Positions 1 to 8,688 of a stretch of DNA of 20,149 nt are shown here, one piece after another (positions within the stretch are counted from its first letter, which is position 1; every line of letters begins with the position of its first letter). The notes beneath the pieces are model-generated. The model searched no databases, was not told where the DNA came from, and was given only the letters and a program-made list of their open reading frames with translations. The position numbers and the translations under genes were made by a program. Location: NCBI GenBank assembly GCA_946481265.1, contig CAMLNE010000028.1, positions 1 through 20,149 on the forward strand. The letters run 5' to 3'. The DNA is from an uncultured Panacagrimonas sp. Its GTDB lineage: Bacteria; Pseudomonadota; Gammaproteobacteria; Nevskiales; Nevskiaceae.

Positions 1-882
1 CGCGAGCACCTGGCCCTGCTGTTCAAGTCCACCGGCCGGGTGGTGTTCTGTTTCGATGGTGACCGTGCCGGGCGCGCTGCGGCGTGGCGCGCGCTCGAAC
101 AGGCGCTATCCGAGGTGGACGAGCGGCGTGAGTGTCAGTTCATGTTCCTTCCGGAGGGGCACGATCCCGACTCGCTGGTGCAACAGATCGGCGAGGAGGC
201 CTTTCGCCAGCTGATCGACACCGCGCAGCCGTTGTCGGCCTTCCTGCTCGGCGAGCTGGGCAAGCAGGCCAACCTGGGCACGCTCGACGGCCGCGCCAAG
301 CTTGCCGGCCTGGCGCGACCGCACCTGGCGAAGATGAAGGACAGCCCGCTTCGCAGCCTGCTGACCGACGAGCTGGCGCGCCTCACCCGGCTGCGCCGCG
401 AGGAGTTCGGCACGACCGACGCCGTCCGCGAGCCGGCCCCGGCCCCCCAGCCCGTCGATCCCGGCAACGTGCGCGCCCTCAAACTCGCCCTGCAGCTGCT
501 GCTGGAGCGTCCCGACCTGGCGGAGCGGGTCGGGGAGATCGAACTGCTGGCGCAGTCCGGCATCGCCGGCATCGCGATCCTGGTGGAGGCGGTGGAGTTC
601 TTCCACGAGCATCCCGGCGCGCACGGCGGGCAATTGCACGAACACTGGCGCGGCACGCGCAAGGCGGCCGCGCTGGAGCGCCTGGGCTCGATCACGGCGC
701 TGATGGACGACGCGGGGATTGAACTCGAGTTCATGAGCGCCATTAAGCACCTGAGGCAAAAAGCGATCGGAGCCCGCATCACCCAGCTTGCCGCCGAATC
801 CCAGACACGGCCGCTGAACGCGGCCGAAATCGCCGAGATCGAGCAGCTCAACCGACAACTCACCCCGAAATCGCTGGTCTAA
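1..882 (+). CDS. dnaG: DNA primase DnaG, C-terminal part (5' end outside window)
   Basis: The frame is open from base 1 and ends at TAA (880-882), giving 293 visible residues, about half of a usual ~580-residue primase. The first residues hold the end of the TOPRIM catalytic fold, with the acidic FDGDRAG motif (about residues 18-24) followed by AAAWRALEQAL; metal-binding DxD residues in this motif are known to be needed for primer synthesis. The FLPEGHDPDSLV stretch and the helical rest match the primase linker and the C-terminal helicase (DnaB)-binding region. The zinc-binding domain and most of the catalytic core lie upstream of the window. The gene sits 73 bp before rpoD, the conserved macromolecular-synthesis order, so the two are probably partly co-transcribed. 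The truncation comes from the window boundary, not from a mutation. Confidence 0.95.
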   Translation, partial: REHLALLFKSTGRVVFCFDGDRAGRAAAWRALEQALSEVDERRECQFMFLPEGHDPDSLVQQIGEEAFRQLIDTAQPLSAFLLGELGKQANLGTLDGRAKLAGLARPHLAKMKDSPLRSLLTDELARLTRLRREEFGTTDAVREPAPAPQPVDPGNVRALKLALQLLLERPDLAERVGEIELLAQSGIAGIAILVEAVEFFHEHPGAHGGQLHEHWRGTRKAAALERLGSITALMDDAGIELEFMSAIKHLRQKAIGARITQLAAESQTRPLNAAEIAEIEQLNRQLTPKSLV

Positions 883-898
883 ACTTGCCCCCGTCCCG

Positions 899-904
899 TA
901 AAAT
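899..904 (+). promoter_or_regulatory. Possible -10 element upstream of rpoD
   Basis: TAAAAT lies in the 73-bp dnaG-rpoD gap and would place a start near 911, about 45 nt before the rpoD ATG. No convincing -35 hexamer sits 16-18 bp upstream. A small GGACC-GCT-GGTCC hairpin (928-940) follows in the leader. Internal rpoD promoters are known in this operon in other bacteria, but this one is a weak motif call. Confidence 0.3.
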
Positions 905-955
905 GCGCAGTTCTTCGCGTCACCCCCGGACCGCTGGTCCCTCTACAGGCCGACC

Positions 956-2815
<1,860 letters not shown>

Positions 2816-2844
2816 CCGGGCGGAAGTTTTTCGCTGCTGCACCA

Positions 2845-2874
2845 GGCAAGGGCCCCGCATGCGGGGCCCTTGCC
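2845..2874 (+). terminator. Perfect 30-bp palindrome after rpoD, likely terminator
   Basis: The arm GGCAAGGGCCCCGC (2845-2858) is perfectly repeated in inverse after a central AT, so the whole 30 bp is self-complementary. It begins 30 bp after the rpoD stop and can form a very stable GC-rich hairpin. No T-tract follows (GTTGGGGG), so it is not a textbook intrinsic terminator. It may act with Rho, protect the 3' end, or act in both directions. Confidence 0.6.
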
Positions 2875-2922
2875 GTTGGGGGCCTGAACACGCCCCAGAT
2901 GTGGCGAGTCCGAAGAGCAGGG

Positions 2923-2952
2923 TTCACCACCCCGCGCGGACCGTGCTACATC
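2923..2952 (+). promoter_or_regulatory. Candidate promoter of the ParA-like gene
   Basis: TTCACC (2923-2928) and TACATC (2947-2952) are separated by 18 bp, and TGC directly before the second hexamer gives an extended -10 (TGCTACATC). A start near 2959 would leave a leader of about 22 nt with GGGGAT (2971-2976) as ribosome-binding site. The element lies after the rpoD palindrome, consistent with separate transcription. Motif call only. Confidence 0.35.
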
Positions 2953-2980
2953 TGCGGCCCTCGGCAGCCTGGGGATCTCC

Positions 2981-3727
2981 GTGAAAACGCTCGCGATCTA
3001 CAACGTGAAGGGCGGCGTGGGCAAGACCGCGGCCGCGGTCAACCTTGCGTACTTCGCCGCCGCCAGCGGCCTGAAAACCCTGCTCTGGGACCTGGATTCG
3101 CAGGGAGCCTCGAGCTGGTACCTGCGCGGGGAGCCGGAACAGGCCAAGACCCGGAAGGTGCTGTCCGGCGAGACGCCGATCGGGCGGCTGGTGAAGCGCA
3201 CGCCCTACGAGCATCTCGACGTGATCCCGGCGGATTTCTCCTATCGCTACCTGGACATCATGCTCAAGAAGGTGGAGCCGCCGCGCGAGGCGCTGCGCCG
3301 CCTGCTCAACCCCTTCGCGCAGACCTATTCGCTGGCGGTGCTGGATTGCCCGCCAAGCCTGTCGCACCTGGCCGACAACGTGTTCTCGGCGGCCGACCTG
3401 GTGCTGGTCCCGGTGGTCCCGACCTGGCTGAGCCTGCGCGCCTTCGAACAGTTGCGCGATCACTTCAAGGCCGAAGGCTTTCCGGTGAAGAAGCTGCGGC
3501 CGTTCTACTCGATGGCGGACCGCCGGCGCGGCCTGCACCGCGAACTGCTGGAGCATCCGCCCGAGCTGATGAATCAGCGCATGACATCCGTGGTGCCGTA
3601 CTCGACCAATGTCGAGCGCATGGGTGAACGCCGCGCGCCGATGGCCGCCTTCGCGCCGGCCGACGATCCGGCATTGGTGGCCTACGCCGGATTGTGGCTG
3701 GAGGCGGGCAGGGCGCTGGGCGTCTGA
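2981..3727 (+). CDS. Orphan ParA/MinD-family P-loop ATPase
   Basis: This 248-residue protein has the deviant Walker A box near the N-terminus (KGGVGKTAAAVNLA, residues ~10-23), the A' segment LLWDLDSQGASS (~34-45) and the Walker B-like LDCPPS (~122-127). Proteins of this family dimerise on ATP, bind DNA or membrane non-specifically and position cargo such as plasmids, chromosomes or protein complexes. The GTG start is preceded by GGGGAT (2971-2976) and puts the Walker box where the family expects it. No ParB, centromere-like repeat array or other partner gene is adjacent, and the chromosomal parAB pair normally lies near the origin, so this is probably a solo ParA with an unknown cargo. It converges on the metallo-hydrolase gene with 37 bp between them. 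Family assignment is firm; the role is open. Confidence 0.88.
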   Translation: MKTLAIYNVKGGVGKTAAAVNLAYFAAASGLKTLLWDLDSQGASSWYLRGEPEQAKTRKVLSGETPIGRLVKRTPYEHLDVIPADFSYRYLDIMLKKVEPPREALRRLLNPFAQTYSLAVLDCPPSLSHLADNVFSAADLVLVPVVPTWLSLRAFEQLRDHFKAEGFPVKKLRPFYSMADRRRGLHRELLEHPPELMNQRMTSVVPYSTNVERMGERRAPMAAFAPADDPALVAYAGLWLEAGRALGV

Positions 3728-3764
3728 TCCAGCCCGGATTGCCCGGCCGCGTGCGGCGCCAGGC

Positions 3765-4724
3765 TCAGTGCTTCGACTTGCGGAAGTCCAGCCAGGCGAT
3801 CAGGCCCTGGGCATTGAGCGCGATGTCGTTGTCGAGCACCCGGGTCCAGTGCTCCGGATCGCCGCCGACGCGCCGTGCCTCCTGTTCCACCATCTGGCGT
3901 ACGCCCGCGGTCAGGGCCTGCTCGCGCCGTGCCGGGTCGCTGCCGTCCGTCCATTGCAGGCCGAGCTGCTCGTGCGCGTCGATCAGGCGCAGCAGGTCCG
4001 CGCCCAGGCGCGCCACGTCCGTGACCTGGCTGTAGTGCGTCAGGAAGACCGCACGCGGTGACAGCGCCAGCAGGCGCTGCACCGACGCGCGCAGCGCGGG
4101 TGGATCGAACTGCGTGGGCGTGGTGGTCGGGAAGATGAACGCGCGGCCGTCCTGGTCGAGTTCACGGTAGGACAGGCCGAAGGTGTCGCCGGTGAACAGG
4201 GCGCGGGCGGCCGGGTCCCACACGCAGAAGTGATGCTTGGCATGGCCCGGCGTATCGATGAAGTGAAGCTCGCGACCGGCCAGCGTCAGGCTGTGTCCGT
4301 CGGCCGCCTCGATCACGCGCTCGCGCGCCACCGGCACCAGCTCGCCGTAGTCGTGGCGGGCACGCGCTTCGCCGTAGACCGCAACGGTGCCGGCCCACAG
4401 CTTCGCCGGATCGATCATGTGCGGCGCGCCGCGTGGATGCACGACGAGCCTGGCGTTCGGCAACCGCTGCATGAGGCCCCCGGCGCCGCCCGCATGGTCC
4501 AGGTGCACGTGGGTCAGGATCACGTAGTCGACCGCCTCGACGCCGACGCCGATGCGTTCGAGCGCCTCGAGCATGCGCGGCACCGAGGCATTGGTGCCGG
4601 TGTCGATGAAGGCGGCGCGACCGTTCTCGACCAGCAGGTGGATGGCATCCAGGCGCGGCCGCACGTAGCCGGAGTCGAGCGAGTGGATGCCGTGTCCGCG
4701 GGCCTGCAGGTCGATATCGCTCAT
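3765..4724 (-). CDS. Metallo-beta-lactamase-fold hydrolase, co-translated with purK
   Basis: The 319-residue cytoplasmic protein has the complete two-metal site of the MBL fold: H72, H74, D76 and H77 in THVHLDH, H161 in DTPGHAKHH, D180 in FTGDTFG, and H230 in FLTHYS. The arrangement resembles glyoxalase-II-like and lactonase-like hydrolases, but the C-terminal ~90 residues do not match a subfamily I can name, so the substrate is unknown. Its ATG (4724-4722) overlaps the purK TGA (4723-4721) by four bases (ATGA). This fixes the start and indicates translational coupling in a purE-purK-hydrolase operon. The link suggests, but does not show, a role connected to purine synthesis. The gene is last in its operon and faces the ParA gene tail to tail. 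Confidence 0.9.
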   Translation of the reverse strand: MSDIDLQARGHGIHSLDSGYVRPRLDAIHLLVENGRAAFIDTGTNASVPRMLEALERIGVGVEAVDYVILTHVHLDHAGGAGGLMQRLPNARLVVHPRGAPHMIDPAKLWAGTVAVYGEARARHDYGELVPVARERVIEAADGHSLTLAGRELHFIDTPGHAKHHFCVWDPAARALFTGDTFGLSYRELDQDGRAFIFPTTTPTQFDPPALRASVQRLLALSPRAVFLTHYSQVTDVARLGADLLRLIDAHEQLGLQWTDGSDPARREQALTAGVRQMVEQEARRVGGDPEHWTRVLDNDIALNAQGLIAWLDFRKSKH

Positions 4725-5803
4725 GCGTCGATCAGCGCCTGCAGGCGCGCGCGCCGGGCCTGCAGCTCGTCCTCGGTGGCCGCCGTGAGCGTCGCATGGC
4801 CGACCTTGCGCTGCGGCTTTGGCGCCTTGCCGTAGTGGTGCACGTGCAGGCCGGGAATCGCAACGAGGGCCGCGGTATCGGGTGCCTGGCCGATGAAGTT
4901 CATCATCAGCGAAGGGCCGCGCAGCGCGGTGGAACCCAGCGGCAGCCCGGCAATCGCGCGCAGGTGATTCTCGAACTGCGAGACCTCGGCGCCCTCGATG
5001 CTCCAGTGTCCGGAGTTGTGCACGCGCGGCGCGATCTCGTTGGCCAGCAGCCGGCCGTCGGCCACGAAGAACTCGAAGGCGAGCACGCCGACGTAATCCA
5101 GGTGCTCGGCGACGCGCCGCGTGTAGTCCTCGGCCTCGGCCTGCAGCGGATCGTTCGCGCGCGGCACCGACAGGCGCAGGATGCCCTCGCGATGCTGGTT
5201 CTCGACGACCGGGTAGAAGACCATTGCGCCGTCGCGTCCCCGCACCGCGAGGCAGGACAGTTCGCGCTCGAAGCCGACGAAGGCCTCGCAGATCAGCGGC
5301 TGCTTGCCGAGCGCCTGCCAGGCCGGATCCAGATCCTCCGGCGTGCGCAGCACGGCCTGGCCCTTGCCGTCGTAGCCCATGCGGCGCGTCTTGAGCACGC
5401 AGGGCAGGCCAACCGTGCGAACCGCGAAGTCCAGCGCCTCGCGCGCGGCCACCGGCACATAGCGCGGCACCGGGATGCGCAGCGCGTCGAACATGCGCTT
5501 TTCGCCGAGGCGGTCCTGGCCCGCGCCCAGTGCCTTGGGCGGCGGGTAGAGGGGCACGCGGGCCGCGACGAATTCCGCCACCGGCGCCGGCACGTTCTCG
5601 AACTCGTAGGTGGCCAGTTCGCAGGAGGCGCAGAACTGCGCGAGCGTCGTCTCGTCCGCGTAGTCGGCGTGCAGGTGGTCGCCCAGCGGCGCGGCGCAGG
5701 CTCCTTCCGCCGGGTCGAGGAAGACAAAGTCGAAGTCCAGCGGATATCCCGCCAGGGCGAGCATGCGACCGAGCTGGCCGGCGCCGAGGATCCCGATCTT
5801 CAT
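4721..5803 (-). CDS. purK: 5-(carboxyamino)imidazole ribonucleotide synthase PurK
   Basis: The 360-residue ATP-grasp enzyme converts AIR, bicarbonate and ATP to N5-CAIR in purine biosynthesis. The N-terminal nucleotide-binding motif KIGILGAGQLGRMLALAG (residues 2-19) and the signatures VLKTRRMGYDGKGQ, FVGFERELS, NEIAPRVHNSGHW and, near the end, HHYGKAPKPQRKVGHAT are all present. Length agrees with E. coli PurK (355). The frame is open upstream of the chosen start, but those residues are a shadow of purE. The ATG at 5803 shares one base with the purE TGA (5805-5803), which gives the conserved N-terminus. The 3' end overlaps the metallo-hydrolase start by four bases. The product works with PurE encoded directly upstream. 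Confidence 0.97.
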   Translation of the reverse strand: MKIGILGAGQLGRMLALAGYPLDFDFVFLDPAEGACAAPLGDHLHADYADETTLAQFCASCELATYEFENVPAPVAEFVAARVPLYPPPKALGAGQDRLGEKRMFDALRIPVPRYVPVAAREALDFAVRTVGLPCVLKTRRMGYDGKGQAVLRTPEDLDPAWQALGKQPLICEAFVGFERELSCLAVRGRDGAMVFYPVVENQHREGILRLSVPRANDPLQAEAEDYTRRVAEHLDYVGVLAFEFFVADGRLLANEIAPRVHNSGHWSIEGAEVSQFENHLRAIAGLPLGSTALRGPSLMMNFIGQAPDTAALVAIPGLHVHHYGKAPKPQRKVGHATLTAATEDELQARRARLQALIDA

Positions 5804-6315
5804 CAGGGCGTCAGGGCGTCGTCCTGCAGGACCTTGTCGGTCTGTGCCCGGCGCCAGGCGTCGAGCCGCGCCGCCAGCGCCGCGTCCTCGACCGCCAGGA
5901 TGGCGGCAGCCAGCAGCGCCGCGTTGATCGCGCCCGCACGGCCGATCGCCAGCGTCGCCACCGGGATGCCGGCCGGCATCTGGACGATCGACAGCAGCGA
6001 GTCGAGTCCGTTGAGTGCCTTGGACTGCACCGGCACGCCGAGCACCGGCAGGCGCGTCTTCGAGGCGCACATGCCCGGCAGGTGGGCCGCGCCGCCGGCG
6101 CCGGCGATGATCACCTTGAGCCCGCGATCGACCGCACTGCCGGCGTACTCGAACAGCAGGTCGGGGGTGCGATGCGCCGAGACCACGCGCGACTCGTGCG
6201 CCACTTCGAGCTCGGTCAGGGTCTGCGCCGCGTGGACCATGGTCTCCCAGTCCGAGCGCGAGCCCATGATCAGGCCCACGACGGGGGCGGAAGCGGCAGA
6301 TTGGGTGCGGGCCAT
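5803..6315 (-). CDS. purE: N5-CAIR mutase PurE (class I)
   Basis: The 170-residue protein converts N5-CAIR to CAIR, the step after PurK. Conserved class I motifs are visible: [13 protein letters not shown] (about residues 14-26), [12 protein letters not shown] with the catalytic histidine, and [12 protein letters not shown]. The presence of PurK confirms the two-step bacterial route, not the single-enzyme class II route. The ATG at 6315 is the first start and leaves a short N-terminal tail before the fold; the ribosome-binding site is weak. The stop and the purK start overlap (TGATG), so the two are translationally coupled. purE is first in a three-gene operon; a -10-like CATAAT lies 27 bases upstream of the start on this strand. 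No PurR-like operator palindrome was seen. Confidence 0.97.
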   Translation of the reverse strand: MARTQSAASAPVVGLIMGSRSDWETMVHAAQTLTELEVAHESRVVSAHRTPDLLFEYAGSAVDRGLKVIIAGAGGAAHLPGMCASKTRLPVLGVPVQSKALNGLDSLLSIVQMPAGIPVATLAIGRAGAINAALLAAAILAVEDAALAARLDAWRRAQTDKVLQDDALTP

Positions 6316-6341
6316 GAGGCAGTCAGCGGCGGCAAAGCGGA

Positions 6342-6347
6342 ATTATG
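6342..6347 (-). promoter_or_regulatory. Possible -10 element for the purE operon
   Basis: Read on the minus strand this is CATAAT in the context GCCGGCATAATTCCGC. It would start transcription about 20 nt before the purE ATG. No -35 hexamer is evident at 16-18 bp; the upstream position is an A-rich run (plus-strand 6361-6367 ATTTTTT). A similar GGCCATAATCCGG lies before the hydroxylase gene at 10986, which slightly supports both. Confidence 0.35.
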
Positions 6348-6409
6348 CCGGCGCCGCGCGATTTTTTGGCGCCGTATCCGGCTCCCGGCCGCGCCAGCCG
6401 CCGTTGGCC

Positions 6410-7129
6410 TCAGGGTCCGACCAGTTCGAACTCCGCGTTGACCGAGGCGCTGTAGCGCAGTTCGCCGGCATTCAGGCCCATTTCCTGGTTGCCGCCGTCG
6501 GCGGCACCAGCGCGCATCATCATCGCCTTGGGCATCGGCGGTCGCGGCCCGGCCTCCGCGGCACTGACCGTGTGCACCGCGCCCAGCCGCACACCCAGCG
6601 TCTCGGCGATGACCTTGGCGCGCGCCTGAGCGTCCTGCGCCGCCTTCACCAGCGCTTCCCGCTGCGCCCCCTGCGCCTTGCTCGATTCGAGTTGGGGCGG
6701 CTCGACCTGGTTGACGCCGGCCTTGGTGGCGCGCAGCACCACGTCACCGAGGCGGTCGAGATCGAGCACCAGCAGCTCGATATCGCGGCTCACGCGGTAG
6801 CCGACCAGGCGGTTGCTGCGTTCCTTCTCGTCCCACACGTACTCGGGATTGATGCTGATGCCGGTGGTGTTGACGTTCTCGTCGCGCAAGCCCAGCGCGC
6901 GCGCCTCGGTCAGCATGGTGCGCACGACCGTGTTGACCTGGGTCTCGGCCGCGGCCAGATCCAGGCTGACCTGGGTGACACCCAGGCGCAGGCGCGCGCG
7001 GTCGGGAAGTGCCGAGGCCTCGCCCTGGCCGCTGACGCTCACGTGCCGGTGGGGTGGCTCCTCCGCGTGCAGCGGTGCGGCGGCCAGCAGCCCCAGGCAG
7101 AGAACCAACGGCAGCGCTTTGCGAGTCAT
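6410..7129 (-). CDS. Secreted SIMPL-domain (DUF541) protein
   Basis: The 239-residue product begins with a Sec signal peptide (MTRKALPLVLCLGLLAAAPLHA, cleavage after about residue 22) and continues with the SIMPL/DUF541 pattern: VSVSGQGEASALPDRARLRLGV, NTTGISINPEYVW, GYRVSRDIEL and a final strand FELVGP. Family members are periplasmic or outer-membrane-associated, form oligomers and have been linked to oxidative-stress tolerance; the biochemical role is not settled. In-frame starts also exist at 7162 and 7189. I prefer 7129 because it gives a compact signal peptide, although no good ribosome-binding site precedes it, while GAGGG lies 13 bp before the ATG at 7162. The gene is divergent from sufT (142 bp) and separated from purE by 94 bp, so it is probably its own unit. 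Confidence 0.85.
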   Translation of the reverse strand: MTRKALPLVLCLGLLAAAPLHAEEPPHRHVSVSGQGEASALPDRARLRLGVTQVSLDLAAAETQVNTVVRTMLTEARALGLRDENVNTTGISINPEYVWDEKERSNRLVGYRVSRDIELLVLDLDRLGDVVLRATKAGVNQVEPPQLESSKAQGAQREALVKAAQDAQARAKVIAETLGVRLGAVHTVSAAEAGPRPPMPKAMMMRAGAADGGNQEMGLNAGELRYSASVNAEFELVGP

Positions 7130-7271
7130 GAGGAAAATCTCGTGGGTCGAAAGAGCCGACATGATGCCCGTGACCCTCGGCGAGTGCATGCGGACATGCC
7201 GGCGGGTGCGGGTGCCGGACGCGCGGAGTTAACATGGGCATCCGCCCACCTTTCCCTGCCTGCTTCCGCGA

Positions 7272-7820
7272 ATGTCCACCGCCCACGAATCCGTGCGGCT
7301 CACCCGCGACGTGATCGGCGTCCTGATCCCGCAGGGCACCAAGGTCGAGTTGCCGGAGGGCGCGGATGCGGAGATCACGCAGGCGCTCGGCGGCAGCTTC
7401 ACCGTGCTGGTGCAGGGCCACCTCTTCCGCATCGACGGCAAGGATGCCGACGCCCTGGGCAAGGAGCCGACGCGGGGCCCGGATCTGGCCGCCGACGCCG
7501 GTGACGCGGAGATCGAGAGCGCGGTGTGGTCGCAGCTGCGCACCTGCTACGACCCCGAGATCCCCGTCGACATCGTCGAGCTCGGCCTGGTCTACGAATG
7601 CCGGATCGAAACGCTGCCGGATGACAAGCGCAAGGCGATGATCCGCATGACGCTCACCGCGCCCGGCTGCGGGATGGGCGACATCCTGGTCGAGGACGTC
7701 AAGTCCAAGGTGCTGCAGGTGCCGCGCGTCACCGAGGCGGATGTCGAGCTCACCTTCGATCCGCCATGGACGCGCGACATGATGTCGGAGGCGGCGCAGC
7801 TGGCAGTGGGATTCATCTGA
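7272..7820 (+). CDS. sufT: Iron-sulfur cluster assembly protein SufT
   Basis: The 182-residue protein has an N-terminal ~75-residue domain (LTRDVIGVLIPQGTKVELPEG and GSFTVLVQGHLFRIDGKDADALG) followed by a MIP18/DUF59 domain with YDPEIPVDIVELGLVYE and the Cys-containing TAPGCGMGDILVEDV. This two-part build is that of SufT, a helper in Fe-S cluster maturation or transfer in the cytoplasm, and not of the shorter PaaD-type DUF59 proteins. sufT is often next to sufBCDS; here no other suf gene is visible, so it is detached or the rest lies elsewhere. The ATG is the only plausible start; the sequence before it (TTCCGCGA) is a poor ribosome-binding site. The next gene begins 157 bp downstream with its own promoter. 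Confidence 0.9.
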   Translation: MSTAHESVRLTRDVIGVLIPQGTKVELPEGADAEITQALGGSFTVLVQGHLFRIDGKDADALGKEPTRGPDLAADAGDAEIESAVWSQLRTCYDPEIPVDIVELGLVYECRIETLPDDKRKAMIRMTLTAPGCGMGDILVEDVKSKVLQVPRVTEADVELTFDPPWTRDMMSEAAQLAVGFI

Positions 7821-7935
7821 GGGCCTGCCCTCTGCCCGCCGCGGTGCCCGCACGGGATCGAAGCGGAAGGTCGGCCCGCGCCGATGATCTTCGCGCAGGC
7901 GACATCGGTCGATCACTGCCCGTGCAGGCTCTGCC

Positions 7936-7941
7936 TATACT
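7936..7941 (+). promoter_or_regulatory. -10 element for the DUF1318 lipoprotein gene
   Basis: TATACT matches the sigma-70 -10 consensus at five of six bases and is preceded by TGCC, one base off an extended -10. A start near 7948 leaves a ~30-nt leader with GGAG (7967-7970) seven bases before the ATG. The -35 position (about 7913-7918, TCACTG) is poor. Confidence 0.45.
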
Positions 7942-7977
7942 TTTGACCCTATGCGGAACCCGGACCGGAGTGCCTGA

Positions 7978-8589
7978 ATGAACCGTCTGATCGCCCTGCT
8001 CGCCGCAGCCGCCAGCCTGCTCCTGGTCGCGTGCGTCACCATCAACGTGTATTTCCCGGCCGCCGCGGCGCAGGCCGCGGCCGATCGCGTGATCGACGAG
8101 GTGTGGGGCGGGCAGGCCGCGCCGGCGCCCGTCGCGCCGCCCGCCGAGCTGGCGCCGACGTCGTCGCTGGTCCTGCCCGGGGCGCAGGAACTCGCGCGGC
8201 GCGTGCTGGATTTCGTGGTTCCGGGCGCGCAGGCCGCGGATCCCGACCTCGACATCTCCTCGCCCGGCATCCAGCGCCTGACCGACAGCATGGAGGCACG
8301 TTTTCCGGCCCTGTCGCCGTACTACGCCTCGGGCGCGGTGGGGCTGATGGCGGACGGCTACATCGTCGTGCGCGACGCCAACCTGGTGCCGCTGCCCGAG
8401 CGCAACAAGGTGCGCACGCTGGTGGCCAACGAGAACGCGGATCGCGCCGCGCTGTATCACGAGCTCGCCGTCGCCAACGGCCAGCCGCAGTGGGAGTCGC
8501 AGATCCGCAGCGTGTTCGCCAAGCGCTGGATCGCGCGCGCCCGGGCCGGGTGGTACGTGCAGGACGGCGGCAACTGGAAGCAGAAGTGA
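7978..8589 (+). CDS. DUF1318 (YdbL-type) lipoprotein
   Basis: The 203-residue protein starts with a lipoprotein signal: a hydrophobic helix and lipobox LVAC with the acylated Cys at 19. Next comes TINVYFPAAAAQAAADRVIDEVWG (about 21-44), a motif I associate with DUF1318 proteins. A Pro/Ala-rich linker follows. The C-terminal half (about 100-203) resembles E. coli YdbL, with NENADRAALYHELA, KRWIARARAGWYVQDGG and a final NWKQK. Valine after the Cys predicts an outer-membrane lipoprotein facing the periplasm. In E. coli YdbL acts with YnbE and the AsmA-like YdbH in envelope lipid transport; neither partner gene is seen here. GGAG seven bases before the ATG supports the start, and a TATACT box lies 37 bp upstream. 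The next gene is 99 bp away. Confidence 0.82.
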   Translation: MNRLIALLAAAASLLLVACVTINVYFPAAAAQAAADRVIDEVWGGQAAPAPVAPPAELAPTSSLVLPGAQELARRVLDFVVPGAQAADPDLDISSPGIQRLTDSMEARFPALSPYYASGAVGLMADGYIVVRDANLVPLPERNKVRTLVANENADRAALYHELAVANGQPQWESQIRSVFAKRWIARARAGWYVQDGGNWKQK

Positions 8590-8688
8590 GGCGCCACCCT
8601 GTCGGGTAGGGGCTTGCCCGGGGACGCCGCGCAGGCGCCGGGTGGGTAACCTGCCTGTCCCCCATCCCGTCCGCCGCCCTTCGACGCC

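Noticed and set aside
2981..3727. Chromosomal ParA of a parABS locus or MinD
   Set aside because: No parB, parS-like repeats, minC or minE are adjacent, and the gene lies next to dnaG-rpoD, so neither name is justified.
5804..6070. N-terminal extension of purK
   Set aside because: The extra residues are purE read in another frame; the PurK nucleotide-binding motif begins directly at the ATG at 5803.
4796..7504. 902-codon plus-strand frame across purK, purE, the SIMPL gene and sufT
   Set aside because: It runs antisense to three recognised genes and out of frame with sufT; the product is low-complexity Ala/Arg/Gly with no motif.
7943..7948. TTGACC as a -35 box before the DUF1318 gene
   Set aside because: No -10-like hexamer occurs 16-18 bp downstream; the TATACT at 7936 explains transcription better.
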